Shown here piece by piece: positions 35,061-43,833 of a stretch of DNA of 63,611 bases. The stretch is from Lachnospiraceae bacterium (GTDB lineage: Bacteria; Bacillota; Clostridia; Lachnospirales; Lachnospiraceae). Below the pieces are notes generated by a model. It was not told where the DNA came from, searched no databases, and saw nothing but the letters and a program-made list of their open reading frames with translations. Position 1 is the first letter of the stretch. Every line of letters starts with the position of its first letter. Both the position numbers and the translations under genes were made by a program. The DNA lies in contig JAFUTQ010000046.1 in NCBI GenBank assembly GCA_017484135.1, positions 1-63,611 of the forward strand. The letters are read 5' to 3'.

Positions 35061-35253
35061 ATGCCGGGAATGCCGAGACCGGGGCAGGATGGAAAGAAGC
35101 GGTCATGCCGACGTAGTCGGCATTGACTTTTTGCACAAGAAATCTCTGGAGAAAGCCAGCTTTCTCCAGAGATTTTTTGTGTAAAGTGTTCACATCGTTT
35201 CACGATGTGAACCGCTTCTTTCCATCCTGCCCCGGTCTCGACCTTCCCGGCAT
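35061..35253. repeat. Cloverleaf-like structured repeat, copy C (extended outer stem)
   Basis: The outer stem is 42 bp (35061-35102 paired with 35212-35253, two mismatches). Inside are ATGCCGAC/GTCGGCAT (about 35105-35123), a middle arm with base TTTTTGCACA..., apex GAGAAAGC/GCTTTCTC and its own mid-section (about 35127-35186), then GTTCACATCG/CGATGTGAAC (about 35187-35212). The two small arms match copies A and B. The right outer arm is also the last 17 codons of the metallophosphoesterase gene. Confidence 0.9.
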
Positions 35254-36105
35254 GCTTTCCGCCCCCCTCACATGCACCACCACCAGCTCGGCACGGTTAA
35301 AGATCCGGATATGAAAGGTATGTGTTCCCATCCCCCGGCTCACAATGATCTGTCTGCCGTCCACCGTAAACTGTCCGGCATCATATTTCGGGAACCACTC
35401 GAACTGCGGGGAAATAAGACTGCCCACGCCGGGAATGCGCACAAGACCTCCGTGATAATGCCCGCAGAGCGTCAGATCCGCCCCCCATGCCGCATAATCC
35501 TTTGCATAGTAAGGGTTATGCGCCAGCAGAATCTGAAAGCTCTCCTTTGGCACCTGCGGCATATTGTCCCGGATAAAGCCCTCGGGAAGCGGTACTGCTT
35601 TTCCTTTTTTGTAGCAGGAAATCGGAATTTCCAGACCGCTGATGCACAAGGAATCATCCCATGCCGCCATTTTCTGATTCAGAATATGGATGCCCATTTC
35701 CTCCACCTGTTTCTCATAGTCCCGAAAAAGCGCCCTGTTTTTCGGAGTGGACTGATGCATCCGGCTTTCATGGTTGCCATAGGAATAATATATCGGCGCA
35801 ATCTGTCGAAGCTGCGCCAAGGAGCGAAGCGATGCGCGATGGGATTTTTCCTTTTGTCCCACAATCATATCCCCCGGAATACAGATCAAATCGGGTTTCA
35901 CATCCGAAACAGCCTGTATCAGTCTCCGGTTGTTTTTTCCGTAGGTAAAGCCGTGCAGATCTGCAATCACTGCCACCGTATAGTCTTTTTTTACCTTCTC
36001 CGATGACACTGCATAATGGGTAATCGAAAATTTTTTCAGCTCCAGGTACTGCCAGATCAGATACAGCAGTAAAAAAATCAATAGTCCAAACAGGATTTGT
36101 TTCAT
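35200..36105 (-). CDS. Membrane-anchored metallophosphoesterase (3' end inside repeat copy C)
   Basis: A 301-residue calcineurin-like phosphoesterase with an N-terminal membrane anchor (about 4-20). Metal motifs are VIADLHG (D-x-H), CIPGDMI (GD), SYGNHESRM (GNH), LLAHNPY and LTLCGHYHGGLVRIP (GHxH). This resembles the YkuE/UDP-2,3-diacylglucosamine-type membrane phosphodiesterases. The substrate is not known. The last 17 residues, rich in R, G and K, come from the outer stem and third arm of repeat copy C, which also provides the stop codon. The original C-terminus was probably different. The ATG chosen has GAGGGG closely upstream. Confidence 0.85.
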   Translation of the reverse strand: MKQILFGLLIFLLLYLIWQYLELKKFSITHYAVSSEKVKKDYTVAVIADLHGFTYGKNNRRLIQAVSDVKPDLICIPGDMIVGQKEKSHRASLRSLAQLRQIAPIYYSYGNHESRMHQSTPKNRALFRDYEKQVEEMGIHILNQKMAAWDDSLCISGLEIPISCYKKGKAVPLPEGFIRDNMPQVPKESFQILLAHNPYYAKDYAAWGADLTLCGHYHGGLVRIPGVGSLISPQFEWFPKYDAGQFTVDGRQIIVSRGMGTHTFHIRIFNRAELVVVHVRGAESMPGRSRPGQDGKKRFTS

Positions 36106-36162
36106 ATTTCCCCTCGTTTTCTGCATATATCTATGTTAGAACCAACCGGAGGAACACAATCT

Positions 36163-37362
36163 ATGCAGCAAATACTCTCGCTCTTCGTGAGCAGTGCTTT
36201 ATTGATGTCGTCACTTTTTGGTGCCAGACTTCCGCTCCCCGAAGCGTCTGCTCTGTCCGCGGAAGAATCGGTTTTGCAGGAAGCAGACCTTTCCCTTCAG
36301 GCACCTCACGCAATATTGATGGAAGCCTCTACAGGCACCATTCTCTACGAAAAGGATTCCCATACCTCTCTGCACCCTGCCAGTATCACCAAAATCATGA
36401 CCCTGATCCTGATTTTTGACGCACTGGCAAACAACTCCATCTCTCTGGATGATGTTGTTTCCGTTTCGGAATATGCTGCCAGCATGGGGGGCTCTCAGGT
36501 ATTTCTGGAAGCCGGAGAAACCCAGACCGTAGATACAATGATCAAATGTATCAGCATCGCCAGTGCAAATGATGCCTGTGTCGCCATGGCAGAATACATC
36601 TCAGGCAGTGAGGAGGCATTTGTCGGTGCCATGAATCAGCGTGCCGCGGAACTCGGTATGCAGGATACACACTTCGTCAACTGCTGCGGGCTGGACACCG
36701 ACGGCCATATGACCAGCGCCTATGATGTGGCGCTGATGTCCCGGGAGCTGACCACCCGGTATCCCCAGATTCACGACTACTCCACAATCTGGATGGACAC
36801 CATTACACATGTCACCAAACGGGGAAGCAGCGAATTCGGTCTTACCAACACCAATAAGCTGATCCGTCAATATGAGTATGCCACCGGACTCAAAACCGGC
36901 TCTACCAATCTTGCCAAGTACTGCCTGTCCGCCACCGCCGTAAAGGATGACATTGAGCTGATCGCTGTTGTCATGGCCGCGCCGGATTTCAAAGTGCGTT
37001 TTCAGGATGCCGCCGCTCTGCTCAACTATGGTTTTGCCCATTGCAGCCTGTATACCGACGCCAATCCGCCCACGCTGCCTGAACTGGCAGTAACCGGAGG
37101 CACCAGAGATGCCGTTTCCCTGCACAGCGAAGGCACCTTTTCCTATCTGGATACGGCCGGACGAAATCTCGCTGAAATCCAGACCACCGTACAGCTCCCG
37201 GAATTTATTTCCGCGCCGGTCACAAAGGATCAGCAGGTTGGCCAGATTCTCTATCAATATAACGGAGAAACCCTGGGGGAAGTGCCGATCCTGTGCGATG
37301 AAGACATCGCAAAGGCAACCTATTCCGACTATCTGCTGAAGGTTGTGCTGAAATTTCTGTAA
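36163..37362 (+). CDS. D-alanyl-D-alanine carboxypeptidase (S11)
   Basis: A second exported S11 carboxypeptidase, 399 residues. The ATG chosen has CGGAGG eleven bases upstream and starts a signal peptide (about 1-30). The motifs are SxxK in HPASITKIMTL, SxN in IASANDACVAMAEYISG and KTG in GLKTGSTNL. The C-terminal domain ends with the helix DYLLKVVLKFL, likely peripheral to the membrane. It is divergent from the metallophosphoesterase gene and convergent with cls, 15 bases away. SxN-type context with sporulation genes would fit DacB/DacF-like roles, but this is only inference. Confidence 0.92.
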   Translation: MQQILSLFVSSALLMSSLFGARLPLPEASALSAEESVLQEADLSLQAPHAILMEASTGTILYEKDSHTSLHPASITKIMTLILIFDALANNSISLDDVVSVSEYAASMGGSQVFLEAGETQTVDTMIKCISIASANDACVAMAEYISGSEEAFVGAMNQRAAELGMQDTHFVNCCGLDTDGHMTSAYDVALMSRELTTRYPQIHDYSTIWMDTITHVTKRGSSEFGLTNTNKLIRQYEYATGLKTGSTNLAKYCLSATAVKDDIELIAVVMAAPDFKVRFQDAAALLNYGFAHCSLYTDANPPTLPELAVTGGTRDAVSLHSEGTFSYLDTAGRNLAEIQTTVQLPEFISAPVTKDQQVGQILYQYNGETLGEVPILCDEDIAKATYSDYLLKVVLKFL

Positions 37363-37376
37363 CGATTTGCGCTGGT

Positions 37377-38909
37377 TTACAACAGCGGGGCAAACAAACG
37401 CAGTACCGATTGCAGCAAGCGTACCGGAAGCTTTCTGTGCCTGCAGAATTCCAGATCCACCTCCCGGGATTCCCGGATTACCTGCAGTGCATCCTGTTTA
37501 CAAGCCTTTACCGCAGCGCTGTCATACAGAAAAACTCCGCATTCAAAATGAAGATACAGACTTCGGAAATCCAGATTTACGCTTCCTACTGTGGCAATCT
37601 TATCATCACACACGAAATTTTTTGCATGCATAAAGCCTTTGGAATAGTGATAGATTTTCACACCGCTTTCAATTAATACCGCATAATCAGCCTGTGTCAT
37701 CAGGTACACCAGCTTTTTGTCCGGGATTCCCGGTGTGACAATCCGCACATCCACCCCACTCTTTGCCGCATTGCACAGAGCTACCAGCAGCTCATTTCCG
37801 GTAATCAGATACGGCGTAAAGATATAGACATACTTTTCCGCTTTCTGAATGATATTCAGATACACATTTTCGGCAATTCTTTCGCGATCCAGCGGGGAAT
37901 CGCTATAGGGCTGCACGAAGCCGTCCGAAGGGAGCTCCTGCAGCGGCAAGGCGCTGCGGTACTGTTCGCAGTTTTCACTGCTCCTTTTGATATAATTCCA
38001 CATTTCCAGAAACATACAGGTAAAGCTCCATACCGCTTCCCCTTCCAGACGGATTCCGCTGTCCTTCCAATAACCGAACCGACTGATCCGGTTGATATAT
38101 TCATCTGCAAGGTTGACACCTCCGGTATATGCGATCCTGCCGTCTACCACCAGTATCTTCCGGTGATCCCGGTTGTTCATGATGACGGAAATCATCGGCC
38201 GCAGCCGATTAAACACCGCGCAGTCAATCCCCTTCTTCTGCAGAGCTTTGTCAAAATGGGACGGCAAAGTGCTGACACAGCCCATGTCGTCATAGATCAG
38301 ACGCACCTTTACGCCTTCCTGCACCTTTTTTTCCAGTGCATCAATTATGGTCTGCAGCATATATCCTTCATCCAGAATAAAATACTCCATAAAAATATAG
38401 GATTTCGCTTCCTGTATATCCTTTAAGAGGCTTTCAAACATCTCCTCTCCACTGCCATAATAGCGGGTCTGGGTATGTCTGTATAACGGCGCCCCTGCCC
38501 ATTTCGCAATATATTCCGACTGAAGATACGCATCCGTATCCGTCTGCTTTAATTCCTGTTCATACTCCGGATTCCGGCTTAAATGCGGGAGAATTTCCTG
38601 ATTCACCTGCTCCAGACGTTTTCTGGTCCGTTTGGTCAGCTCCGAGCGCCCCAGCAAAATATACAACAGTACACCAAGCAGGGGAAAGCCCAGTATAATA
38701 ACACACCAGGCCAGCTTTCCGTAGGGATTCATCCGCCGATTGATCACATGCAGCATCAGCACCAATGCCACAACGCTCAGCACAATATTGAGCGATGTAA
38801 ATACCCGGCTCAGTCGTAAAAACACATAAAGAAACCAGAAAAGCTGCATCAGGATTGCCAGCGCGATGATAAACAGGCGGCTGAAAAAAAGCTTTGCAAT
38901 TCTCTTCAT
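37377..38909 (-). CDS. cls: Cardiolipin synthase (PLD superfamily)
   Basis: Makes cardiolipin from two phosphatidylglycerol molecules. Its 510 residues show two or three N-terminal membrane helices (about 10-75) and two HxK(x)4D motifs: HRKILVVDGRIAYTGGVNLADEY and HAKNFVCDDKIATVGSVNLDFRS. The remainder (ESLLKDIQEAKSYIFMEYFILDEG, LQELPSDGFVQPYSDSPLD) follows the family. GGAGG lies 7 bases before the ATG. It is convergent with the S11 gene. Confidence 0.95.
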   Translation of the reverse strand: MKRIAKLFFSRLFIIALAILMQLFWFLYVFLRLSRVFTSLNIVLSVVALVLMLHVINRRMNPYGKLAWCVIILGFPLLGVLLYILLGRSELTKRTRKRLEQVNQEILPHLSRNPEYEQELKQTDTDAYLQSEYIAKWAGAPLYRHTQTRYYGSGEEMFESLLKDIQEAKSYIFMEYFILDEGYMLQTIIDALEKKVQEGVKVRLIYDDMGCVSTLPSHFDKALQKKGIDCAVFNRLRPMISVIMNNRDHRKILVVDGRIAYTGGVNLADEYINRISRFGYWKDSGIRLEGEAVWSFTCMFLEMWNYIKRSSENCEQYRSALPLQELPSDGFVQPYSDSPLDRERIAENVYLNIIQKAEKYVYIFTPYLITGNELLVALCNAAKSGVDVRIVTPGIPDKKLVYLMTQADYAVLIESGVKIYHYSKGFMHAKNFVCDDKIATVGSVNLDFRSLYLHFECGVFLYDSAAVKACKQDALQVIRESREVDLEFCRHRKLPVRLLQSVLRLFAPLL

Positions 38910-38937
38910 GTCTGTACCTCCAGACTATGATTTTAAC

Positions 38938-39831
38938 TCATTTTCTCCCTTTGTGCAATAAATTCACCAGATCCAGTCTCCCCCAGCCCTGTCTGTCCCC
39001 GTCGGTCTGAACCGAGCTTTCATACAGCCGGAGCTTTGCCTGTGCCGGAGACAAGCCGGGCTCTTTTTGCAGCAGCAGTGCCAATGCCCCTGACACCACC
39101 GGTGTCGCCATAGAAGTGCCGCTTTTGATCGTGTACCGATCCCGCTTGGTATCGCAGCTTACAATGGATGTCCCCGGCGCAACCACCTCCGGTTTTACCA
39201 CACAGGCCGGCGTCGGTCCTCTCCCGCTGTAGCCCCGGTGCAGCTCTGCTCCATAGGCAGCCGTGCCGTCGTCACTGCTTCCCACCGTAATGACAGCCTT
39301 GCTGAGTCCCGGCACCGTAATGCTGCTTTCCCTAGGGCCATTGTTTCCCGCAGCGGCCACTACGATAATGCCTGCATTCCAGACCTCCTCCACCTTTTGC
39401 AGCAGCTCATACTGCTCCTGTTCTCTTGCGGAGGGAAGCATCCCCACAGAGATATTCAAAATCCGTATCCGGTAGCGTACCCGGTTTGCAAGCACCCAGT
39501 CCAGCGCCTTGACAAAAAGCTTCGCATTGCCGTTTCCCCGTTGATCCAGCACCTTAATCATGAGCAGATTGCAGCCGGGCGCAATCCCTCTGTATTTTCC
39601 TCTTCCGGCAAAACCGCTTCCTCCGATAATCCCCGAAATATGTGTGCCATGTCCGTTGTCATCGTACGTCTTTTTTCTTCCGCTGATACAGTCCAGAAAG
39701 CCGATGATCCGATGATCAAAATCTATATGAGAGGCAATTCCGGTGTCCATCGCAGCCACCGTAATTCCTGTTCCGATATATCCTTCTCTGTGAACCTCAT
39801 CTGCCCGTACAATCTGCCGAACCCGTTCCAT
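38938..39831 (-). CDS. Subtilisin-family serine peptidase (S8), apparently cytoplasmic
   Basis: A 297-residue S8 peptidase without a signal peptide or obvious propeptide. The catalytic triad is seen as AAMDTGIASH (Asp), NGHGTHISGIIGG (His) and SGTSMATPVVSGALALL (Ser), with the oxyanion asparagine in AAAGNNGP. It resembles intracellular subtilisins. No substrate can be named. The ribosome binding site is weak (GCGAGA). It lies between cls and the pnp terminator. Confidence 0.9.
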   Translation of the reverse strand: MERVRQIVRADEVHREGYIGTGITVAAMDTGIASHIDFDHRIIGFLDCISGRKKTYDDNGHGTHISGIIGGSGFAGRGKYRGIAPGCNLLMIKVLDQRGNGNAKLFVKALDWVLANRVRYRIRILNISVGMLPSAREQEQYELLQKVEEVWNAGIIVVAAAGNNGPRESSITVPGLSKAVITVGSSDDGTAAYGAELHRGYSGRGPTPACVVKPEVVAPGTSIVSCDTKRDRYTIKSGTSMATPVVSGALALLLQKEPGLSPAQAKLRLYESSVQTDGDRQGWGRLDLVNLLHKGRK

Positions 39832-39931
39832 ACGTCTCGCACTATCTATTCACGTCCCATCCGTCCGCAAACAGGAACCTTTCCATCGTTTACTGTTATA
39901 GTATGATGTCTGCCCGAAAGGGTGCGTGCGC

Positions 39932-39969
39932 AAAAAAACACTCAGAAAAGTCTGAGACCTTCCTGAGTG
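39932..39969 (-). terminator. Terminator of pnp
   Basis: CACTCAG/CTGAGTG stem, with an additional internal CTCAG/CTGAG alternative, followed by seven T on the minus strand (39932-39938). Confidence 0.78.
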
Positions 39970-40000
39970 AACGATATCATGCCGTAAAATTGGTAACTTT

Positions 40001-42094
40001 TTAGCGATCTGCCGGCACATCCTTGATGGAAAAGCTGATTCTTCCCATTCTGTCCTTGCCCATGCAGACGCAGGTTACGGTATCTCCCAGCGTAAGGACA
40101 TCCTCTACATGTTCGATGCGGCGTTTTGCAATCTTTGAGATGTGCACCATGCCTTCTTTTCCGGGTGCAAATTCGATGAACGCCCCGAATTCCTTGATGC
40201 TGACTACCTTACCGGTAAAAATCTGTCCCTGTTCAAAATCTGTGGTAATAATGCGGATCATCTCTGCCGCCTTGTCAATCATTTCCTGATCAGTACCGCA
40301 GATATTGACTGCTCCGTCATCCGTAATGTCGATTTTTACCCCTGTGCGATCAATAATCTCATTGATGGTCTTTCCTCTCTGTCCGACCACATCTCCGATC
40401 TTGGCAGGATCAATGCTCATCTGACTGATCTTCGGAGCATATTCACCTATCTCTTTTCTCGGCTCTGCAATGGCCTTGGACATTACCTCGTCCATGATGT
40501 AAAGACGCGCCTCTCTGGTTCTTCGGATCGCTTCCTCCACGATCGGCCTGGTCAGACCATGGATCTTGATATCCATCTGGATTGCGGTGATTCCGTCATG
40601 GGTACCGGTCACCTTAAAGTCCATATCTCCGAAGAAATCTTCCAATCCCTGAATATCGGTCAAAACCAGATAATCATCATCGGTCTCACCTGTTACCAGA
40701 CCGCAGGAAATTCCTGCCACCATCTTCTTGATGGGCACACCGGCTGCCATCAGCGCCATACAGGATGCGCAGGTGGATGCCATGGAGGTGGAACCATTGG
40801 ACTCAAAGGTCTCGGATACCGCCCGGATTGCATAGGGAAACTCCTCCTCTGACGGAAGAACTGCCACAAGCGCCCGCTCTGCCAGGGCACCATGTCCGAT
40901 TTCCCGGCGTCCCGGTCCTCTGGACGGCTTTGTCTCGCCTACCGAATAAGACGGGAAATTGTAGTGATGCATATATCTCTTTGCTGTCACATTCGGATCC
41001 AGACCGTCAATTTTTTGTACCTCCGATAAAGGTGCCAGCGTGACAACATCACAGATCTGCGTCTGACCTCTCGTAAACATCGCGGAACCATGCACTCTCG
41101 GAATCAGATCTACCTCTGCCGCCAACGGACGGATTTCATTGATGGCACGTCCATCCGGACGCTTGTGATCCTTTAAGATCATCTTGCGTACCGTCTTCTT
41201 CTGATACTGATAAACCGCTTCTCCCAACATCTCCAGCCATTCTTCGTTGTCCGCGAATGCCTGCTCCAGTTTTTCCGTTACCTTGCGGATATTCTCCTCG
41301 CGTACCTGCTTCTCATCCGAGAAAACCGCTTCCTCCATCTCGGCCGGAGTAACAATCTCGCGTATTGCAGCAAACATTTCCTCCGGAATCGCACAACTGG
41401 TATACGCATGCTTTGGCTTGCCGACCTCTGCCACGATCTGATTGATAAATGCATTGATCGTCTGGTTGATATCATGCGCCTTGTAGATCGCCTCAATCAT
41501 CTTTTCCTCCGGGATCTCGTTGGCTCCGGCTTCAATCATGATGACCTTTTCCATGGTAGAAGCCACCGTCAGCTGAAGATCGCCGTTGTTCCAGATTTCC
41601 TGCGAGGGATTAAAGATAAACTCTCCATCCACCATTCCTACCTGTGTCATGGCACAGGGACCGTCGAACGGAATATCTGAAATGCAGGTCGAAATCGCTG
41701 CTCCAAGCATTGCCACAAGCTCGGGACGACACTCCGGATCCACGCTCATAACCATATTATTTAAGGTTACATCATTGCGATAATCCTTTGGAAACAGCGG
41801 ACGCATGGGACGATCAATGACACGCGAGGTAAGAATTGCATTTTCGGATGCTTTCCCCTCCCGTTTGTTAAATCCCCCCGGAATTTTCCCGACTGCATAG
41901 GATTTTTCTTCATATTCTACACTGAGCGGGAAAAAATCAATCCCTTCTCTCGGCTTCTCCGATGCAGTTGCCGTAGACAATACCGTCGTATCGCCGTAAT
42001 GCATAAATGCACAGCCATTCGCCTGCTTTCCTACCCGGTTGATATCAACGGTCAGTGTTCTGCCTGCCAGTTCCAATGAAAAACTCTGATACAT
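40001..42094 (-). CDS. pnp: Polyribonucleotide nucleotidyltransferase (PNPase)
   Basis: Phosphorolytic 3'-5' exoribonuclease. Its 697 residues have two RNase PH domains (FALSIATASEKPREGID... and PRVHGSAMFTRGQTQICDVVTL... with SYSVGETKPSRGPGRREIGHGALAERAL), a central helical domain, a KH domain (DVVGQRGKTINEIIDRTGV) and a C-terminal S1 domain (EFGAFIEFAPGKEGMVHISKIA). It lies just behind rpsO, separated by a terminator, as in many bacteria. A strong purine-rich ribosome binding site precedes the ATG. Confidence 0.97.
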   Translation of the reverse strand: MYQSFSLELAGRTLTVDINRVGKQANGCAFMHYGDTTVLSTATASEKPREGIDFFPLSVEYEEKSYAVGKIPGGFNKREGKASENAILTSRVIDRPMRPLFPKDYRNDVTLNNMVMSVDPECRPELVAMLGAAISTCISDIPFDGPCAMTQVGMVDGEFIFNPSQEIWNNGDLQLTVASTMEKVIMIEAGANEIPEEKMIEAIYKAHDINQTINAFINQIVAEVGKPKHAYTSCAIPEEMFAAIREIVTPAEMEEAVFSDEKQVREENIRKVTEKLEQAFADNEEWLEMLGEAVYQYQKKTVRKMILKDHKRPDGRAINEIRPLAAEVDLIPRVHGSAMFTRGQTQICDVVTLAPLSEVQKIDGLDPNVTAKRYMHHYNFPSYSVGETKPSRGPGRREIGHGALAERALVAVLPSEEEFPYAIRAVSETFESNGSTSMASTCASCMALMAAGVPIKKMVAGISCGLVTGETDDDYLVLTDIQGLEDFFGDMDFKVTGTHDGITAIQMDIKIHGLTRPIVEEAIRRTREARLYIMDEVMSKAIAEPRKEIGEYAPKISQMSIDPAKIGDVVGQRGKTINEIIDRTGVKIDITDDGAVNICGTDQEMIDKAAEMIRIITTDFEQGQIFTGKVVSIKEFGAFIEFAPGKEGMVHISKIAKRRIEHVEDVLTLGDTVTCVCMGKDRMGRISFSIKDVPADR

Positions 42095-42117
42095 ACTCTC
42101 CTTCTCCTTTTCCTCTC

Positions 42118-42146
42118 AAAAAATAGAGCGGAGATACTCCGCTCTA
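42118..42146 (-). terminator. Hairpin terminator between rpsO and pnp
   Basis: Perfect stem TAGAGCGGAG/CTCCGCTCTA with a 3-base loop and a six-T tract on the minus strand. It is positioned to reduce read-through into pnp, or to be cleaved as a processing site. Confidence 0.82.
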
Positions 42147-42164
42147 TGTTCTGATGCCCAAAAC

Positions 42165-42431
42165 TTATTTTCTCAAGCCAAGACGCTCGATCAGGGTACG
42201 ATATCTCTCAATATCAATCTGCTTCAAATAAGCTAACAGTCTGCGTCTTTGACCTACCATCTTCAAAAGACCTCTTCTGGAATGATGATCCTTCTGATTC
42301 ACCTTCAGATGCTCGGTCAGCTCGTTGATTCTCGCAGTCAAAAGAGCAATCTGTACCTCCGGCGAACCGGTGTCTCCCTCTGCTCTCCCATATTCGGCGA
42401 TAATCGCCTGCTTTCTTTCCTTTGTCAGCAT
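42165..42431 (-). CDS. rpsO: 30S ribosomal protein S15
   Basis: Binds the central domain of 16S rRNA early in 30S assembly. It has 88 residues with the conserved [14 protein letters not shown] and [30 protein letters not shown] lies before the ATG, and a good promoter lies about 90 bases upstream. Its leader can fold a hairpin (see the separate entry), the kind of feature used by S15 for autoregulation. Confidence 0.97.
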   Translation of the reverse strand: MLTKERKQAIIAEYGRAEGDTGSPEVQIALLTARINELTEHLKVNQKDHHSRRGLLKMVGQRRRLLAYLKQIDIERYRTLIERLGLRK

Positions 42432-42469
42432 GTCTCTTCTCCTCCTTATTTCTTTACCGCCTAATACTC

Positions 42470-42498
42470 AGTAAAAGGTCGGAGTTTCCGTCTACCGA
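42470..42498 (-). other. Leader hairpin of rpsO (possible autoregulatory element)
   Basis: The leader RNA can pair GGU-CGGA with UCCG-ACC around a 3-base loop, with an AGA bulge on one side. S15 autoregulates through leader structures in several phyla, but I cannot confirm that this is such a site. Confidence 0.35.
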
Positions 42499-42522
42499 AT
42501 ATTGGCTAAACAACACTCAATT

Positions 42523-42551
42523 ACTATAACACATCCATTTTTGTTTGTAAA
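42523..42551 (-). promoter_or_regulatory. Promoter of rpsO
   Basis: TTTACA (42546-42551) and TATAGT (42523-42528) on the minus strand with 17-base spacing, just after the stop of the NlpC/P60 gene. Confidence 0.65.
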
Positions 42552-42557
42552 CTGTTT

Positions 42558-43631
42558 TTAATTATTAAGAACTCGCGTCGCACAAACCGGTGCCCGGTAA
42601 AAGGCATTGGATATCTTAATTCCTGTGGACGGTGAGCTGGCGTGAACAATCTGTCCGTTGCCGATATAAATTGCCACATGACCGATTCCGCTGCCGTTGC
42701 TGTAGAAAAGCAGATCTCCCGGCTGTACCTCGGACACGCTGATTCTCGTTCCGCAGTTTGCCTGTGCTTTGGATGAGTGCGGCAGGTAAACTCCATATTT
42801 TGCCATGATTGTCATGACAAAGCCGGAGCAATCTGCACCCTTGGTAAGGCTTGTCCCGCCCCATACATACGGATTTCCGACAAACTGGGTTGCATACGAT
42901 ACCAGATCCACTCTCACATCGGATACGCCTTCTCCGTATCTGATTTCCGTCATGGTCATAGCCTTTGGCAGCTGCTCGGAAATTTCTACATACTCTGCGC
43001 TGACATACCCGGTCTCTCCATCCAGATCAATGGCAATCCAATCGCCGTAATCTTCCAGCACGATCAGATCTTCGCCCTCCGGCATCAGTGCAAGCTTCGT
43101 ACACTCTGTATTCATCTCGGCACGCACGTTCAAGGTCTGCGTGGTAACCGTTGCCACCGTGGTCTTGACTTCCTCAGCTTTTGCAACGGCTTCCTCGCCG
43201 ACCACGATATACTCTCCGCTGACATATCCTTCTACTTTCCCGGATTTGATATGATACCAGCCGTCTTCCTCTCCCAGGATTTCACAGCCTGCATTTTTCG
43301 GCATTCTTCCAACCAGCTTGGCCTGAACCCCCGGCTCCTCTCTCACATTCAGATTTCCATCCGATACATTTGCAATGCCAAGATTGGTATAGCCGTAAAT
43401 CGTGCCGTCCGCTGCCTGCTCGACCTTTGTCTCTGTCACATTCGAAGCTTCCACATGAGAAGTTTCTGTTGCAGAAACTGTCTCTGTCACCTCCGGCTGT
43501 GTCATGTATGTTCCCAGAGCGGCAAATACGCCGGCATTCAGATTTGCCGCGTCCGCTGAAATTCTTCCTGTCAATACTGTAAAACCACAAGTCAAAATAA
43601 AAGTAAAGGCTTTTCCGATTCCTTTTCTCAT
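42558..43631 (-). CDS. Secreted NlpC/P60 peptidoglycan endopeptidase with SH3 domains
   Basis: A 357-residue exported cell-wall hydrolase. After a signal peptide (about 1-27) come two or three bacterial SH3 domains (GIANVSDGNLNVREEPGVQAKLVGRMPKNAGCEIL; TVTTQTLNVRAEMNTECTKLALMPEGEDLIVL). The C-terminal NlpC/P60 domain shows the nucleophile cysteine in KGADCSGFVMTIM, then PGDLLFYSNGSGIGHVAIYIGNGQIVHASSP (His). It cuts D-Glu to diamino-acid bonds. A textbook promoter lies upstream, with a leader of about 90 bases holding a hairpin (about 43668-43697). Confidence 0.92.
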   Translation of the reverse strand: MRKGIGKAFTFILTCGFTVLTGRISADAANLNAGVFAALGTYMTQPEVTETVSATETSHVEASNVTETKVEQAADGTIYGYTNLGIANVSDGNLNVREEPGVQAKLVGRMPKNAGCEILGEEDGWYHIKSGKVEGYVSGEYIVVGEEAVAKAEEVKTTVATVTTQTLNVRAEMNTECTKLALMPEGEDLIVLEDYGDWIAIDLDGETGYVSAEYVEISEQLPKAMTMTEIRYGEGVSDVRVDLVSYATQFVGNPYVWGGTSLTKGADCSGFVMTIMAKYGVYLPHSSKAQANCGTRISVSEVQPGDLLFYSNGSGIGHVAIYIGNGQIVHASSPSTGIKISNAFYRAPVCATRVLNN

Positions 43632-43667
43632 GTCAACCCTCCTGAATTACATATCTCATATTGTTTT

Positions 43668-43697
43668 GCGATACGAACCGTTTGTCATTCATATCGC
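43668..43697 (-). other. Leader hairpin of the NlpC/P60 gene
   Basis: The leader pairs GCGATATGAA with TTCGTATCGC (one U-G) around a 10-base loop between promoter and start codon. There is no T tract, so it is not a simple terminator. Confidence 0.5.
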
Positions 43698-43722
43698 TTC
43701 CACATTTTTACTGACAAGAGAG

Positions 43723-43751
43723 ATTATAGCAACCAAATATTACATTGTCAA
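43723..43751 (-). promoter_or_regulatory. Strong sigma-A promoter of the NlpC/P60 gene
   Basis: Perfect TTGACA (43746-43751) and TATAAT (43723-43728) boxes separated by 17 bases on the minus strand. Confidence 0.8.
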
Positions 43752-43833
43752 TATATTTTCGTAATATTTCTGTAACAAATCGCGCCGGCTGCTGTTTACT
43801 GGCAAAACGCAAAAGCGTAACCATTATGATTCA

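Noticed and set aside
34981-35314. Short frames inside repeat copy C on both strands
   Set aside because: Both strands read similarly because the element is an inverted repeat; no start signals or protein-like conservation.
35272-36006. Open frame of 244 codons on the plus strand
   Set aside because: Antisense to the metallophosphoesterase, whose metal motifs are intact.
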